Translations under genes and position numbers: made by a program
From: Candidatus Micrarchaeia archaeon
GTDB taxonomy: Archaea > Micrarchaeota > Micrarchaeia > Anstonellales > Bilamarchaeaceae
Assembly: GCA_041650355.1 (NCBI GenBank)
Contig: JBAZLI010000060.1
Location: forward strand, 1 to 5,823
Reading direction: 5' to 3'
DNA: 5,823 nt
The notes under the pieces: generated by a model
Told to the model about the DNA's origin: nothing
The model's database searches: none
What the model saw: the letters and a program-made list of their open reading frames with translations, nothing else
Shown: piece after piece, positions 5,676 to 5,823 of the stretch
How the letters are laid out: each line of letters opens with the position of its first letter
Numbering within the stretch: position 1 is the stretch's first letter

Positions 5676-5823
5676 ATGGACGCTGGAGATGGAATCGGCA
5701 TGGCGTGCATCGGTGGCGGCGCGCTTGCAATCGCGAGCTCTTTCATGCCTGCATCCATGGCCGGCACAGTCCCAGGCCTCAGCGGAATTTCCCCTCACAT
5801 AACCTTTATGCTGGGCATCGGTG
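5676..5823 (+). CDS. Hydrophobic Gly/Ala-rich protein of unknown function, cut by right edge
   Basis: The frame is open from the ATG at 5676 to the window end, giving 49 codons and one extra base. The protein begins MDAGDGIGMACIGGGALAIA. Residues about 6-24 are a continuous Gly/Ala/Ile/Met-rich hydrophobic stretch that could be a membrane helix; a polar, Pro/Gly-containing linker follows, and a second hydrophobic stretch seems to begin at about residue 43. A small membrane protein is inferred. The glycine spacing loosely recalls the proteolipid (c/K) subunit of rotary ATPases, but the match is too weak to name it. The start is supported by the TATA-like box at the leaderless spacing and by the lack of an earlier in-frame candidate with a signal. 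It diverges from pelA with a 102-bp shared intergenic region. The opposite-strand frame here has no promoter or recognisable product. Confidence 0.6.
   Translation, partial: MDAGDGIGMACIGGGALAIASSFMPASMAGTVPGLSGISPHITFMLGIG

Noticed and set aside
5595..5798. Minus-strand frame of 67 codons upstream of pelA
   Set aside because: It would cover the divergent promoter region and the right-hand gene; there is no promoter or ribosome-binding site, and the Arg/His/Cys-rich composition suggests an antisense artefact.
5149..5802. Plus-strand frame of 217 codons crossing the pelA start and the intergenic region
   Set aside because: It runs antisense through pelA and through the promoter region and overlaps the better-supported plus-strand gene in another frame.
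1..5823. CRISPR array, tRNA/rRNA gene, insertion sequence or attachment site
   Set aside because: No regularly spaced direct repeats, cloverleaf-forming stretch, rRNA-like segment, transposase or terminal repeats were seen by eye on either strand, and almost all of the window is accounted for by coding sequence.

Overview
The window looks like chromosomal DNA of an archaeon with near-balanced base composition. The evidence is a full-length Pelota/Dom34 protein (found in archaea and eukaryotes, not bacteria), TATA-type promoters at a constant short distance from start codons, and no bacterial -10/-35 signals. Tight gene packing and a very long secreted protein next to housekeeping genes would fit a DPANN-type lineage such as Micrarchaeota or Diapherotrites. 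That placement is a guess; nothing here fixes the phylum.

Layout, left to right. Positions 1-3278 on the minus strand are one uninterrupted reading frame of 1092 codons that runs off the left edge. It encodes a large exported protein with an N-terminal signal peptide, long Ala/Glu/Lys-rich helical stretches with TPR-like hairpins, and two beta-rich domains near residues 630-870. Its family is not recognised. A 90-bp gap (3279-3368) holds a TATA box for this gene and a perfect 18-bp palindrome. Positions 3369-5573 on the minus strand form a compact three-gene operon, transcribed in the order pelA (Pelota, ribosome rescue), a 5-formyltetrahydrofolate cyclo-ligase, and purN (glycinamide ribonucleotide formyltransferase). 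The first two genes overlap by 8 nt and the next gap is 17 nt. A 102-bp divergent promoter region (5574-5675) separates pelA from a plus-strand gene starting at 5676, which encodes a small or partial hydrophobic protein cut by the right edge.

How the genes fit together: the cyclo-ligase returns 5-formyl-THF to the active one-carbon pool as 5,10-methenyl-THF, which can be converted to the 10-formyl-THF that PurN uses in purine synthesis, so the two downstream genes are a functional pair. Why they share a transcript with a translation quality-control factor is not evident. Three genes (the surface protein, pelA and the right-hand gene) have AT-rich TATA-like boxes whose near edge lies 21 nt from the A of the ATG, which predicts leaderless mRNAs. 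The two operon-internal genes instead have Shine-Dalgarno-like sequences. The most interesting elements are the large unassigned exported protein and the palindrome upstream of it. No RNA genes, CRISPR arrays, insertion sequences or other mobile elements were seen, and no gene-free stretch exceeds about 100 bp.
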